DNA of 64,000 nucleotides from Panonychus citri (lineage: Eukaryota > Arthropoda > Arachnida > Trombidiformes > Tetranychidae): assembly GCF_014898815.1 (NCBI RefSeq), contig NW_026515450.1, positions 372,001-436,000 of the forward strand, given 5' to 3'. How positions within the stretch are numbered: the stretch's first letter is position 1; every line of letters starts with the position of its first letter. Below, piece by piece: positions 1 to 11,029 of this stretch. The translations under genes were made by a program, and so were the position numbers. The notes under the pieces are model-generated. The model did not search any database. It was not told where the DNA came from and was given only the letters and a program-made list of their open reading frames with translations.

Positions 1-2195
1 ATCAAAGGGAGGAACTCAAAGAGACTCCTTATTTCCTGAATATGTGTCACATTAATATATTTACCTAATGATCCGATCACTAATTACTAAATTGTTCATT
101 AAGCTACAAGATGCTCAACAAGAAACTTGATTTGTCGTGTTGATTTCGTTACAAATGTGACCATCAAATTTTCAATCAAAAAACTCACCAAAGTCAAAGA
201 TGATATCGAAAGTGTGAACATCCTCATCATAACCTAATCTAAATTTTCCCTTTCTCGTCATCATTATCATCTTTCTTTAGGTCATCATCATGAAGAGAGC
301 TTATCCGTAGACAGTATTACAACTTTTCCACTGTCATGGAGTTGCTCTCTTTCTGGTTTGACCTTTTAACCAGCATGCTGACCACTGACCCACCCTTTAG
401 ATCAAAGTGAAATTTCAACAATCAAATCTACAGGTAAACAGAATCAACCATATCCGATTCCCTACCGTTTCCCTTAATTGTTGTCTAAATGTTGGAAACA
501 CGATTGAGTTTCTCTTTTTCTGTCTTTTCCAACATTCTATGTAAATTAATCACGATAATCAGTCTTAATTGTTATCCTCTTACAACTGGAAATATTAGTC
601 TTTACCTTGCTAACAATTAACCTTAATCACGATTGAATTTTACTCCTTAACAATGGTAATCATTTTGATTATATTGTAAAGTTTGTTGTTGTTGTTGTTT
701 TTTTTCATTGAGAGTCAATGAAAAATGATCAAGGTAATCATAGCAATTTAAAATTTTAATTTGAAGAAAAAGCTGAAAAAACTAAACAATTAATTCAATT
801 GTTTAAATTTATAAAAATTTCACTGAAAAATTAATCCGTGTCTTAATAACCACCAACAACAATCAACTGATTGTTATTAAATTTAGTTTCTGTAAACGTT
901 TCTGGTCAAATTGTAACAATTAAGAGTTAATTTTTCTTTCAATCTCAACAATTTACACCTACAACAGAGATTCACAATTAATCATCTAATCACAATTTAA
1001 TTGTATCAATGGATGAAAATTAAACGATAATAATAATTAAAAAGTCAATCAAATTATAATGAAAATGAAAATGTAATTGATTTAATTTGTTACCTTGAAA
1101 ATTAAATCTAAAACTTATCTAATAGTTAGTTGATTAATTGTAATTAAAAATGAAAAATAATGATAATAATCATAAACCAGATTAACCAACCCAATGATTT
1201 AACAATTAACATGTGATTAACTTTTTAATTGTCTAATCAAATCAGGGTAACAAGTGATTACATTATTTTCAATATTGTTCAACACTGAATTAAATTGCAA
1301 CACAATTAACTAACTAACAACAGGTTAACATTAAAAAAAAAAGTAGATAACAATTAAATTTGATCAAAAAGCAAACCTCAAATTGTAACACAATTTATTG
1401 ATTTACACAATACAGACAAGTGAACAATTAAAAATATATTGTTTGTAATAAATCAATAAATTGTTACAATTGATTTACTTTGATTCATTTATTAAATATT
1501 ATTATTACAATACAATTTACAAATACTACATAATTTTAATTGTTGTTAAAAAAATATAAAAAAAAAACTCATCAAGAAGCAAAAATTGAATTTGAATTAA
1601 ACAATATGATCAAAAGGACAGCAACAATTAACGAGGTGTGGTTTAAATTAATTAACTGGGTCAAGGAGTAAATGATTAACAAATTGTGACTAGTTGTTCA
1701 TTCAGAATAATCATCCAACACTGAAAAACATAGTATATTAATCATGATTAACAGTTGATTGTTGATTAACCATAATAATGAATCAACAATTAATCAGATG
1801 TTGAGATTATAACTGAATTGAGACAAAACAAAACCAATTGGAACCTTGATAATTAAAAAGTTAATCGTCACAATTTAAGATTCTTCAAGGGTCGCAATTA
1901 AATGCTCCAGCGGGATCAATTAAGTTAATCGATTTAAATTATTCAGGGTTAATTAATTTACGAGTTAAATTGTTAGGGGATAAAATGTCGAATCAGTTAA
2001 TTGGTGTTGACGATTTTAACCACAATCAAAATTTGAATTTGAATTTGCTTCGCCAAGATCGTTAATCATAATAACAATCAAATCGTAACTTTTTGTTTTC
2101 TTGTTAGATCCAAATAGTATTTATATTATAATCGTTGGTGACCAGTGGTTGAGAGGAAGACATTGAGTTGGTGATGGTCAGTTCGATGGTCAATC
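1..2195. other. Intergenic AT-rich DNA, no gene seen
   Basis: No reading frame with recognisable protein similarity was found on either strand. The stretch is AT-rich and full of short motifs such as CAATTAAC and GTTAATTG, which recur through the spacers and introns of the window. It lies downstream of the RNF217-like gene and probably includes that gene's 3' UTR and terminator, which I cannot place precisely. Confidence 0.5.
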
Positions 2196-5100
2196 TTATG
2201 GTGAATACTTTTTGTAAATGGTGATGACCCCATAGAAGGGCAGGAAAGCAACAGCCACGGAGACAAATAAAGTACCAGCGCAAAAGATTAACGAACCAAG
2301 TATTGGGGCGAGGAATAGTTTGGACGCGAAAACGGCCCCACGAATGGCCTTTCGCTGGATCGGATTTTCCTTCTTGTATCTGTATTTACACCCGAAGATG
2401 CTGAACTTTGAATAGTGGTCACCGAAAAATTTTAATCGACGAAGTGGTTCACCACAACGATAACAGAATCCAGTTTTACACCGATTACAGTGCATGTGAT
2501 CACAGCCTCCACTTTTTTGGATGAAAGTCTAAACAATTAACGGTAATTAATGAATTGAAACCAATCAGAGAGACGAAGAGAGAGATCAACAATTAGCTAA
2601 TTGTCAACTTACCTTGCATTTTGGACATCGTTGAGCATTTAGTTGACCTTGACTTAATTGTTTCGCCCAAACTTTAAGTAAACGGTCACCTTGACGATAC
2701 TGACCACAGGTTAACCCTTGATGCCAAGGGGCATGACACAAGAAACACCAATAATATTTACACTCGGGACATTTAACTCTAGATAATTAAGGAAAATCAA
2801 AATGAGAAACAATTAACTTTCAATCAATTGTAAAGGTAAATTAAGTTAATCAATTTTTTCTTTACAAAATTAAGGTTAAGATTTTAAAATATCATTATGA
2901 TTAACTGATTGTTATAAGATGACTTAATTTAGAAAGGAAGAGGAAGTTTGATTGTTGAAAATGAGATTAACAATTAACCCTGAATTGTATTAATTGTATA
3001 ATTTGTTTATTATTAATGTTTAATGATTCACCTTGATTAACAATTATTAAATTGTTGCCGTTTCTTATTAATAAAATTTAGGGTGAAAAATAATTTCTTG
3101 TTTTCAAGTTCAAATGATAATCAAGGAAGTTGAATAATCTTGATAGTTAATTGTAATGATTAGAGTGATGATGATCATCAATGGTTACAATTTAAACGTT
3201 GAATTAAAATATTAACAAGATTGGGTCAAGGTAGTTAAGTGTTAACAGTAACAACAATTAACAAACAACAAGTAAATTGAAGGTTAAATTGCTCAGTTAA
3301 AATAAGACAATTTATCTGTTGAAAATTAAACAAAATTTGGTTAAAAATAATCATTGAGAAAATTAATCAACAATTGATGGTTAATTTAGTTGATGCTTCC
3401 AATTTAATTGTGATTAATTGTAAATCAGCAATCAGTTAAATATGTTATATAAGTTGTCCAATGTTTTAATTGCAATTAACTTGATAATCATTTACCTTGA
3501 TAATTATGTCTGAGTAATAATAATAACCAACATAGCAAACTAGTTTGATAGTTAATTAAATTGTGATTAAGATCAGTTGATAGATATCATTTACCTTGAA
3601 TCGATGATAAGTTAATTTAACAATTTATTAATTATCTAAGATTATTGAATTTGATTGTAATGTGTATTTACAATTGTATTCACAGGAATCAAGAAAAAGT
3701 ATCATTAAAGGTTGACTTTTGTTGTGGTTTAATCACAATTAAGATTTGATTAGAGGCTGAAAGCAATTAAGGAAATCATTTTGATGAAAAAAAAAACAAA
3801 TTAATCAACAATTAGTTGATTGAAATGATTAATATGATGATATTTATATACATTTGACTTCACATTGAATTACAATTAAATGTTGATTGTGATTTAACTT
3901 TTTCCTTGTTAAACTTAATTTGATTTAAATTTTTTGCTTTTCATCAATTTGTCTATTGGTTAAGTTAATCATAGAGAAGTTAATTGTTAATCATTTAGAA
4001 GTGCAAGAGAAAAAACAATTTAATTGATTACGTTTGCTTTTCAATTAGTGATTTAGAAAATTTTTTTAATTGTGATTTACCCTTTTTTGACCAATTAATT
4101 GGTTAATTCAACGTTAATTGTTAGCCAACAATCAACAGTAAACTTAATTGTTTATCTATCGATTTATCTAATTTGGTCTGATTAATGGTTCTTATTTTAT
4201 CGCAATTTATTTTTTAACAATCAACTAATTGTTTGATTAATCTAGTGATTGGTAAAAAAAATTTTCAGTGCAAGTGATTAACTTCACAACTAATTAACTG
4301 TTAATTTTATGAGATTGAAACAATTAAAGGTTGGCTTTTATTTACCTGTTGATTTTTGAACAAAAATCTGATTACAATTAATTGTTACTAGTTTTTTTCC
4401 ACTAATTATCAGGGTAAATTACAATTAAGCGATTTGTGATTACTATGATTGGTAATTTCTCATCGATCAGAATTAATTAGTTCAATTTCAGTTAATTGAT
4501 ATTGAAATAACGGTGATTAGTTGAGTCAATTAACTGTGATCGCATCAACAATCAACGGGAAAAAAAAGTTTAACAGACAATTGATTGTTTAAAGTAATTG
4601 TAACTATTTAAGAGTTAATTGTGGTCAGTGATTGTACAAGGACTATTAATATAAATTGTTGACCAGTTGACAATCAATTTGATTGTTGTAAATTGTCAGA
4701 ATCAAGAAAAAAAAACAATCAACATGTTGTTGACTTTACAAAGTATTATGATGATAATGCATATCGAAAGGCCAATGATCAGCAATTAGTTAATTGTTGT
4801 TCTTCAAATAAAACAACTTTCCTCAAGTCATCATTGATTAACTATGGTAATAATTGTTGGACAACAGGTTTCAATTGCCATCAATTATATTCCCAACAAT
4901 CAAAGTTAATCATTATTAAATTGTCATCACCAAAACAATCAGTAAATACAAAATTAAACTGAAACAATTGAAAAGCTAATTGAATTAAACATTAGGACAA
5001 ATAATCAACAAATAGTGAAAGTATATTTGAAAGCTCAATCAACTCAACTTGTAATAGTTAATTAACTACTGATGGAATACAATTAAACAAGACTAATCAG

Positions 5101-5996
5101 AACTAATTGTAACCACCACCACCACCAATCAATTAAGCTGATTGAAAGGGTAAGGAGAGAAACGTTGTTAATTACGTTCGTAATTAGATTGTAATTGTTG
5201 TTGTATTAATTTCTCGTTGATTCTACCAATTGGATTAACTGTATTCTTACCTTGAATTTGATGGATCTTTTTTAATTATCTTCTTCATGGTTCTTAATTG
5301 TTGACTACTTTTCAATGTGTACATGGTTGAACATGATGGACAAGTTTTCGAGGTGAGATTACAGTTATTTTCCTGAATTAATCTGAAATAAATGTCTCTT
5401 AATTTACTATCCAAATGATTGGCTATTTCTTCCGGATCAATAAGTTCATGACAATGAATATTAATACATTCAATCCTCATGGAGCCCATTTCAACCTGAG
5501 AGGCAAAATATTGTTTCAAACAATCAACACAAGTAATATAATCACAGCAAGAACGATGGGTTATTGGTAATTCTTGGTAGCAAATTTTACATTCATCGAT
5601 ATTCAGGTTATTAGTTTTATCCTCATTTGAATCACTTTCATTGGGCGATTGATCCATCATCCTGGTCATGATTAATTCACCTTCATCATTGATAACACCA
5701 ATTACTAAACCAGAATCACTATCGATGATACAATCACTTTTATCACAACCAGTTCCATGTCCACCATAGGAAACGGATGAACATTTCATTTCCTTTTCGT
5801 TTGGTGTTTCATTATCATCGTTTTCAGAGGTTGTTGTTGATGATGATGATGATGATGATGGTGATGGTGATGATCTTGAGGATGATGAGCAAAAAGATGG
5901 CGTCGTTGTTGATGATAATTGTAATATATTCGTGAAGGTTGATGTAACCGTTGAGGTTATGGATGAAGGTGATAATATAATTGTATCCGTTTCCAT
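2196..5996 (-). CDS. RNF217: RBR-type E3 ubiquitin ligase, RNF217-like, 3 exons
   Basis: Exons are 5996-5251, 2778-2613 and 2528-2196. Splice sites are canonical, phases agree, and the joined protein is about 414 residues. A Ser/Thr-rich, probably disordered N-terminus (1-130) precedes RING1 (Cys136 to about 182). An in-between-RING domain (about 219-275) follows. RING2 (about 297-335) has the expected catalytic cysteine in GGCDHMHC (about residue 313). One hydrophobic segment near the C-terminus (about 370-405) suggests membrane anchoring. RBR ligases take ubiquitin from an E2 onto the RING2 cysteine before passing it to substrate. The RING2 tail (FFGDHYSKFSIFGCKYRY) is what points to RNF217 rather than RNF144 or RNF19. 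The start is the first ATG in the frame; the frame opens slightly upstream at GTG. An upstream coding exon is not excluded. Intron 1 is about 2.5 kb. Confidence 0.85.
2779..5250 (-). other. Intron 1 of the RNF217-like gene
   Basis: This 2.5 kb intron separates the RING1 exon from the IBR exon. It has a GTAAG donor and a TAG acceptor on the minus strand. I see no nested gene. A short plus-strand frame at 4693-4962 starts at TTG, is low in complexity and resembles nothing known. The intron is dense in CAATTAAC-type motifs. Confidence 0.7.
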
Positions 5997-7678
5997 TAAA
6001 ACAAAACTTGTCACCTTTGTTAATTGCTACGGAGAGAGACAACAAAATTACTTGTTGATTTACACCTTTCACAGTTAGTTGATTGTTGTTGTTGTTAAAT
6101 TGTTGTGTTCGTTGCTTTTGATTAATTAGTTTGTGTCACTGTTACAATTGTTTTTTAAATTGATTTCAAGTCTCGTTGGTTGATTGTTACTCTTGAAACT
6201 AAACAAAAGTATTCAAGAGAGAGAGAGAGGGAGAGAAATAGATTGTGTGTGTGAGAGAGAGAGACAGTCAGATGATGATAGAAAGTGAAAAAGAGAGAGG
6301 ATGATGATAAGGAAGAGAAAAAAGTGGGAGGGAAAGTGGGAGAGTTTAAAAGGCGTTCGACAAATTGTTTCAATGTCAACGAGTTTTTCCAATTCGTTTT
6401 GATTTTTTTTTCTTCGTTGTTTTTGCCATAAGAGGATCGAAAGTTAATCACAATTAGTTAAACATGATCACTATACCGACGATTAACTTTCAATACTTTA
6501 AATCAACAGAGAAATTTGTTAATTGTTCAATTTCTTTAATCATCTTTTTCCTTTCGATCGATTGATATTGTTAATTATCTATTGATCGTTGTTTCCTAAT
6601 TTACTAATCACAATTTACCTTCAATTTCAATTCACGATTTTAATGAATCTTAATAATTTTTGTCTCTTGTTTATTGATCAACAATTTAAAATTTCATTGA
6701 AAATGTTTAATTGTTTAATTGTCAATGGAAATGAAATGTCATTGAAAGTTAATTCACACAACTAAAAAATTTAGAAAATAATTAACAATTAATGACAATT
6801 TAACTAATGAAGAGATTGGAAATTTCCAGTTTATTTTATCATTAATTTTAATCAAGTTTACAATTTAACTAATCAACTCAATTTAATTATAATCAACAAT
6901 TAAAACCAGAAAATTGAAACTCAATCAAAGTTTAAAAAACAATTGACTAATTTACTTATCTAAACTTTGATAACAAATTTTAACCTTTTAATTGTAATCA
7001 ACTAATCAAAGTAATTAACTAAGTAATCAACCGGAAAATGATGACTTCTAATAACATAATTTACTAATTGTTATATAATATTAGGTTAGATTAAGCCAAT
7101 GATAATCAATTTAACTCTAATCTATTTTTCTGATTTAACCTTTTTCGTTGATTGTTAACTTTTTTCACTTAATTAACAGGTTAATTGTCCAGGTATATAA
7201 TAGACAAAAGCTAATGAAGGTGTTTAAAGTCAAAAGAAAAACAATTAACTAATTACTACGTTTAGGAGGTTGAAATTGTTTAAAATAATCAATTAACTTT
7301 GATTGTTTGTGATTTTCAACAAACATTTCAATACAATTTAACAAATTGGATCAATAACAGTAAACAATTAAAACTGTTCCAACTTCCTTAATTATTCACA
7401 CTATTAAAAATACATCAATAGATTGTTACAATCAATTGACCTCCAATAAGAAGATAAATTGTATCAACTAATTGTTAACCTTAATTGATGATTAGAAATC
7501 AATGTTATGGTTAAATTGGTTTAATTTTTTCTTCTCATCTTTTATGAAAACAAATACATATTAAAAATTTATATTAAATTGATTGAGGATTGTAAATAAA
7601 AAGTGAGGGGAATTTAATTAATTTGGGGTATTTGATTAAGATCAATTTTTGATTAACGAAGGATTAAGATGTTAATTG
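5997..7678. other. Spacer with purine microsatellite upstream of the RNF217-like gene
   Basis: This is the presumed promoter and 5' UTR side of the RNF217-like gene and the 3' side of the PDGF/VEGF-like gene. A degenerate GA/GT-rich stretch lies around 6216-6330. The frames reported there translate as low-complexity Ser/Leu/Phe and look spurious. Nothing else is recognisable. Confidence 0.5.
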
Positions 7679-8954
7679 TTAACGTGTATTTGGTAATCTT
7701 TGTCCACTGAATTCACTGTTTCCAAAGCAACTTGCAAAACTTTGACAGGCACAAGCACAAGACGAATGAGATTCAATTGTGTACAATTCAATTTCTCGAG
7801 TTACTTTTTCATTAGCAGTTTTATAAACAGCAACCTAGGGATAGGATTTAATTGTTGATTATTAAATTTGATTGTTAAATTGTATTTTTTTTTCTTTATA
7901 TACTTACAGTGAAATTACTTGCAACTCTATTGGTTGGCATACAATCAAATTGCCATGAGAAACAAGCCTGAGGGCAACGTAATATCTCAACTGATGGTGG
8001 ATTATAAATTACATTTGGTTCATCGATAACACCAAATTTAATTGTTGTTAATTTGGGTTTACAATCATCATTAATGGTAAAATTTAAACCAGTACTTTCA
8101 ATGTTACGTCTAATTATTTTCTCATCAGCTTTGGCATGATCATTGACAACAAGTGATTTAAATAACGTTTGTGATCCTAAAGCATCAACCTGAAAAAATT
8201 AAATATAAGAAATTCAAGTTTATTCAAATGATAAATTATCTTCGTTAATTGTCAATGAAAAAAAAAGACTATTAAAATTATACTTTACCCGATTAAGGAA
8301 AGCTTGTGATTTGATGTAAGAAACTAGCGAATCAATATTAAAGTTATTTGATGGATGATTAATATAATTGATTGATGATTGTTTCGATACAATTGGGTTT
8401 GAAATCTCGTTACTGGTGTCCATCCTTCGGGTTGACCTTTCTTGTTGATGGTCAATATTTCTTGGTGATTGATAATAGATATTCGTATTTGGAACAGGTT
8501 GAAGTTGTACCGGTGAATTGTGAGAGACAGTTCTTGCTGGAGGTTGATTCATTGTCGGTGGAACATAGGAACTTGACAATGCCCTTGAAACAAGAGGTGC
8601 AAATTGATGAGTATTGGTCCAAGATCTAACTTCATGATTTTTATTTCCATCAGAATAATAAGAATGATGAAAAATCTCCTTATTATTTTGAACATCATAT
8701 ATCTTTCTATGTCCAGTAATTACTTTTGGTACAGTTGGTTGGGTTGTAACATATTTTGGAGCATAATTGACCATCGGTCTTTGGGCACGAGTTAACTGAG
8801 AAGCTTGTGGATATTGTTGTTGAGGCCATGATTGTGATGCCGGATGAACGGAATGAAATTGACCAGGTTTATTATCAATTGATTGTGATGACAAAAAGGA
8901 AACCAAACAGGAAACAACTAAAAGAGAGAACAAAGAACAATTAGAATTACACAT
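7679..8954 (-). CDS. Pvf: Secreted PDGF/VEGF-family growth factor, PVF-like
   Basis: Exons are 8954-8289, 8189-7908 and 7834-7679. All junctions are phase 0 with GT-AG sites, giving about 367 residues. The ATG starts a signal peptide (1 to about 25). A long Gln/Pro/Ser-rich pro-region follows to about 250. The C-terminal growth-factor domain (about 262-346) has the cystine-knot cysteines at 265, 294, 298, 305, 342 and 344. Their spacings match PDGF: C-x3-C-x6-C, then C-x-C. The motifs NPPSVEILRC and CMPT are family signatures. The two cysteines that normally form inter-chain disulfides are Ser288 and Ala297. The family binds receptor tyrosine kinases (PVR in insects) as a dimer. The frame opens upstream at TTG; the ATG at 8954 gives a clean signal peptide and was chosen. 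The family is well supported; the exact paralogue is not. Confidence 0.78.
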
Positions 8955-9539
8955 TTTTATAAATATGAAATATGAAAATTTCCACACAATTAAGACAAAA
9001 AACTGAGGACTAGATTAAATGAACAAATAAAATTTAAATAAAAACAACTAAACAAATAAAAAAAAGTAACACCAGACAATTAAAATGATCCAAAATACTA
9101 ACTATTAAATCCTTTGACTTTGATTCAACTCTTTTTATACAAAAAAATTGTCACATTTAATTGTCCAATTGGTGATTAGTCACCATGGTTAGAATCACCT
9201 TTGTTTCACCTTTAACATTTCAACCAATTAAATTAAAGATTTTAACAATTTAACCTTCTAAAAATAGATAATCAAAAGAAAATCAGTTAATTGGAAATCT
9301 TTTTCTCTCTTGACAACAAATTGTTGATTCGATTAAAAGAAAAGAATCTATCGAAAAAACTTCGATATATCGATCGTCTCATTTTCTCCACATGGAAAAC
9401 AGCTGATCGGGTGAAGAAAATTGTTAATCCAAATAATTGAATCAATTGATTTTCTTTTATTTTTAATTAGTTTTTTTTGTTTCTATTTGAATTTTGATTT
9501 TTTCTTTTTTCTCTGTGATTTTTTTGTTGATTGTTAACC

Positions 9540-10306
9540 ATGACTTCGATCAATGGAATGGTCGCTTTTATAACTGGAGCTGCTTCGGGTCTTGGTAAAG
9601 CTACTTTGCAACATTTCATCTCGAAAGGAGCTCGAGGTGTTTATTGTTTCGATATGCAAGATTATCCCGATAAGGTGGAAGGTAATTGTTTCGCTGGTCG
9701 TCGAGGTGATGTTAGGAGTGAGGAGAATGTGGCTGCTGCTTTGGAAGAATGTCACAGTAAATTTGGAAAAATAGACACAATAGTTAATTGTGCTGGTGTT
9801 TCAGTTGCTTTTAGGGTGTTTAATTTTAAGAAAAATCGGCCTCATGAATTGAAAGATTTTCGTGATGTCATGGAAATCAATGCAATGGGAACCTTTAATG
9901 TCAATCGATTAGCGGCTGGTTATTTATATAGAATACACCTGATGAAAAGAATGGACTTAGAGGATTAATTATTAATACTTCGGGAAATGCTGCTCTCGAT
10001 GGACAAATTGGACAGACGGCTTATTCTGCTTCAGCTGGAGCAATTAACAGCATGACATTGCCTTTAGCTCGTGATTTGGGTGTGGTTGGAATACGTTGTC
10101 TTACAATTTCCTGTGGATATTTTAAAACGCCACTTCTCTCATATCTCCCAAGTAACATTCTTGAATTTTTAGCTAATTCTTCCCTTTGTCCCAAAAGATT
10201 AGGAGAACCTGAAGATTATGCCAAATTAGTGGAAGCTATTATTCAAAATCCCTATTTAAATGCCACAATAATCAAATTAGACGGTGGAATGAGAATGTTA
10301 GTCTAA
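9540..10306 (+). pseudogene. HSD10/scully-like short-chain dehydrogenase, frameshifted
   Basis: An intron-less gene of SDR type, closest to mitochondrial 3-hydroxyacyl-CoA dehydrogenase type 2 (HSD17B10, scully). The NAD-binding motif TGAASGLG and the NCAG motif are present. The first frame runs from the ATG to a stop at 9966-9968. Homology then continues in another frame, from about 9932 to the TAA at 10306, through NTPDEKNG and LIINTSGNAALDG to a normal family C-terminus. One missing base near 9930 explains the shift; restored length would be about 255 residues, near the family's 261. The catalytic YxxxK reads YSASA, so the lysine is lost, and the catalytic Ser position aligns with Gly. This looks like a decaying copy, perhaps a retrocopy given the lack of introns. 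An assembly error could explain the shift but not the lost residues. Confidence 0.75.
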
Positions 10307-10579
10307 ACAATTAACCATTAGCGTAACAAAATTAGTGCTAAATAGTAATTTTGTTACTAGATCAACCAAAAAGTCTCAATTGTTGAAACTTTTGTCTACT
10401 CTCAACAATATGACCAATTTTTTTTGTACAAAAAAAATGCATTTCAAACTTATGTAAATATTAACATTGAAATTTAGAGTAAATTAAGTTTCTTTTCACA
10501 AAAGCAAAATGAAACTTCATTTATCACAATTCTAGTGACTCTAAGAGTCGCTATTAACAGATGAATTTGTATTTACCAA

Positions 10580-10830
10580 CATAATCACAATCACAATCAA
10601 GATTATGATTATGATATGTGTATGTAAATATCAAATGTATTAATACATAAAAAAAAGTTACAACAGAAACCAGGAGATTTAGATTAGGAGTAAACAATTA
10701 AGACCACCACTTGAACAATATTAGACTATAAACCAGAATGATAAAAGAAACTAACAAAAGTAAAACAATAAACAATCAGTAAATTGTTACGTTTAATGAA
10801 AAAATTTGGGTAATTGAAATACAACCAAAA
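10580..10830. repeat. Left copy of a ~240-bp dispersed or segmental repeat
   Basis: This stretch is strongly similar, in the same orientation, to 18330-18565. Shared pieces include CCACCACTTGAACAAT, GATAAAAGAAACTAACAAAA and CAGTAAATTGTTACGTTTAA. It has no coding potential. The two copies lie outside the tandem nuclear-receptor genes on either side. It may be an old transposon fragment or the edge of the larger duplication. Confidence 0.7.
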
Positions 10831-10877
10831 AATCTCAATATGAATTTACAAAATATGAATGAATTAATTTGTTTTGA

Positions 10878-11017
10878 GTGAATAGAAAACCAATCGATAT
10901 ATTCAGAGACTGAATGATGAATGAAGTTTCATACAACTAATACATCATGAAATTGATTCAATCAGATTAACCGCCTGATCTAAAAGTAAGTGGACTTGCA
11001 GAATCACCTTGCCAATT
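10878..11017 (-). pseudogene. Relic of serine-protease 3' exon, copy A
   Basis: On the minus strand this reads QGDSASPLTF and then decays through stops to a tail matching the last part of the intact protease at 23472-23640. Matching DNA words include TATTCAGAGACT, AGTAAGTGGACTT and CAGAATCACC. The relic starts about 15 bases after the stop codon of nuclear-receptor copy A, on the same strand, so it probably lies in that gene's 3' UTR. An equivalent relic follows copy B. Confidence 0.8.
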
Positions 11018-11029
11018 ATTTAATTGCAG

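Noticed and set aside
4693..4962. 89-codon plus-strand frame
   Set aside because: Starts at TTG, lies in the RNF217-like intron, is Asn/Ser-rich low complexity and has no recognisable domain.
8372..8795. Plus-strand frames opposite the PDGF/VEGF-like exon
   Set aside because: Antisense shadows of the well-supported minus-strand coding exon.
9918..9931. Tiny intron (GT...AG) explaining the HSD10-like frame change
   Set aside because: 13 bases is too short to splice, and removing it does not restore the homologous frame.
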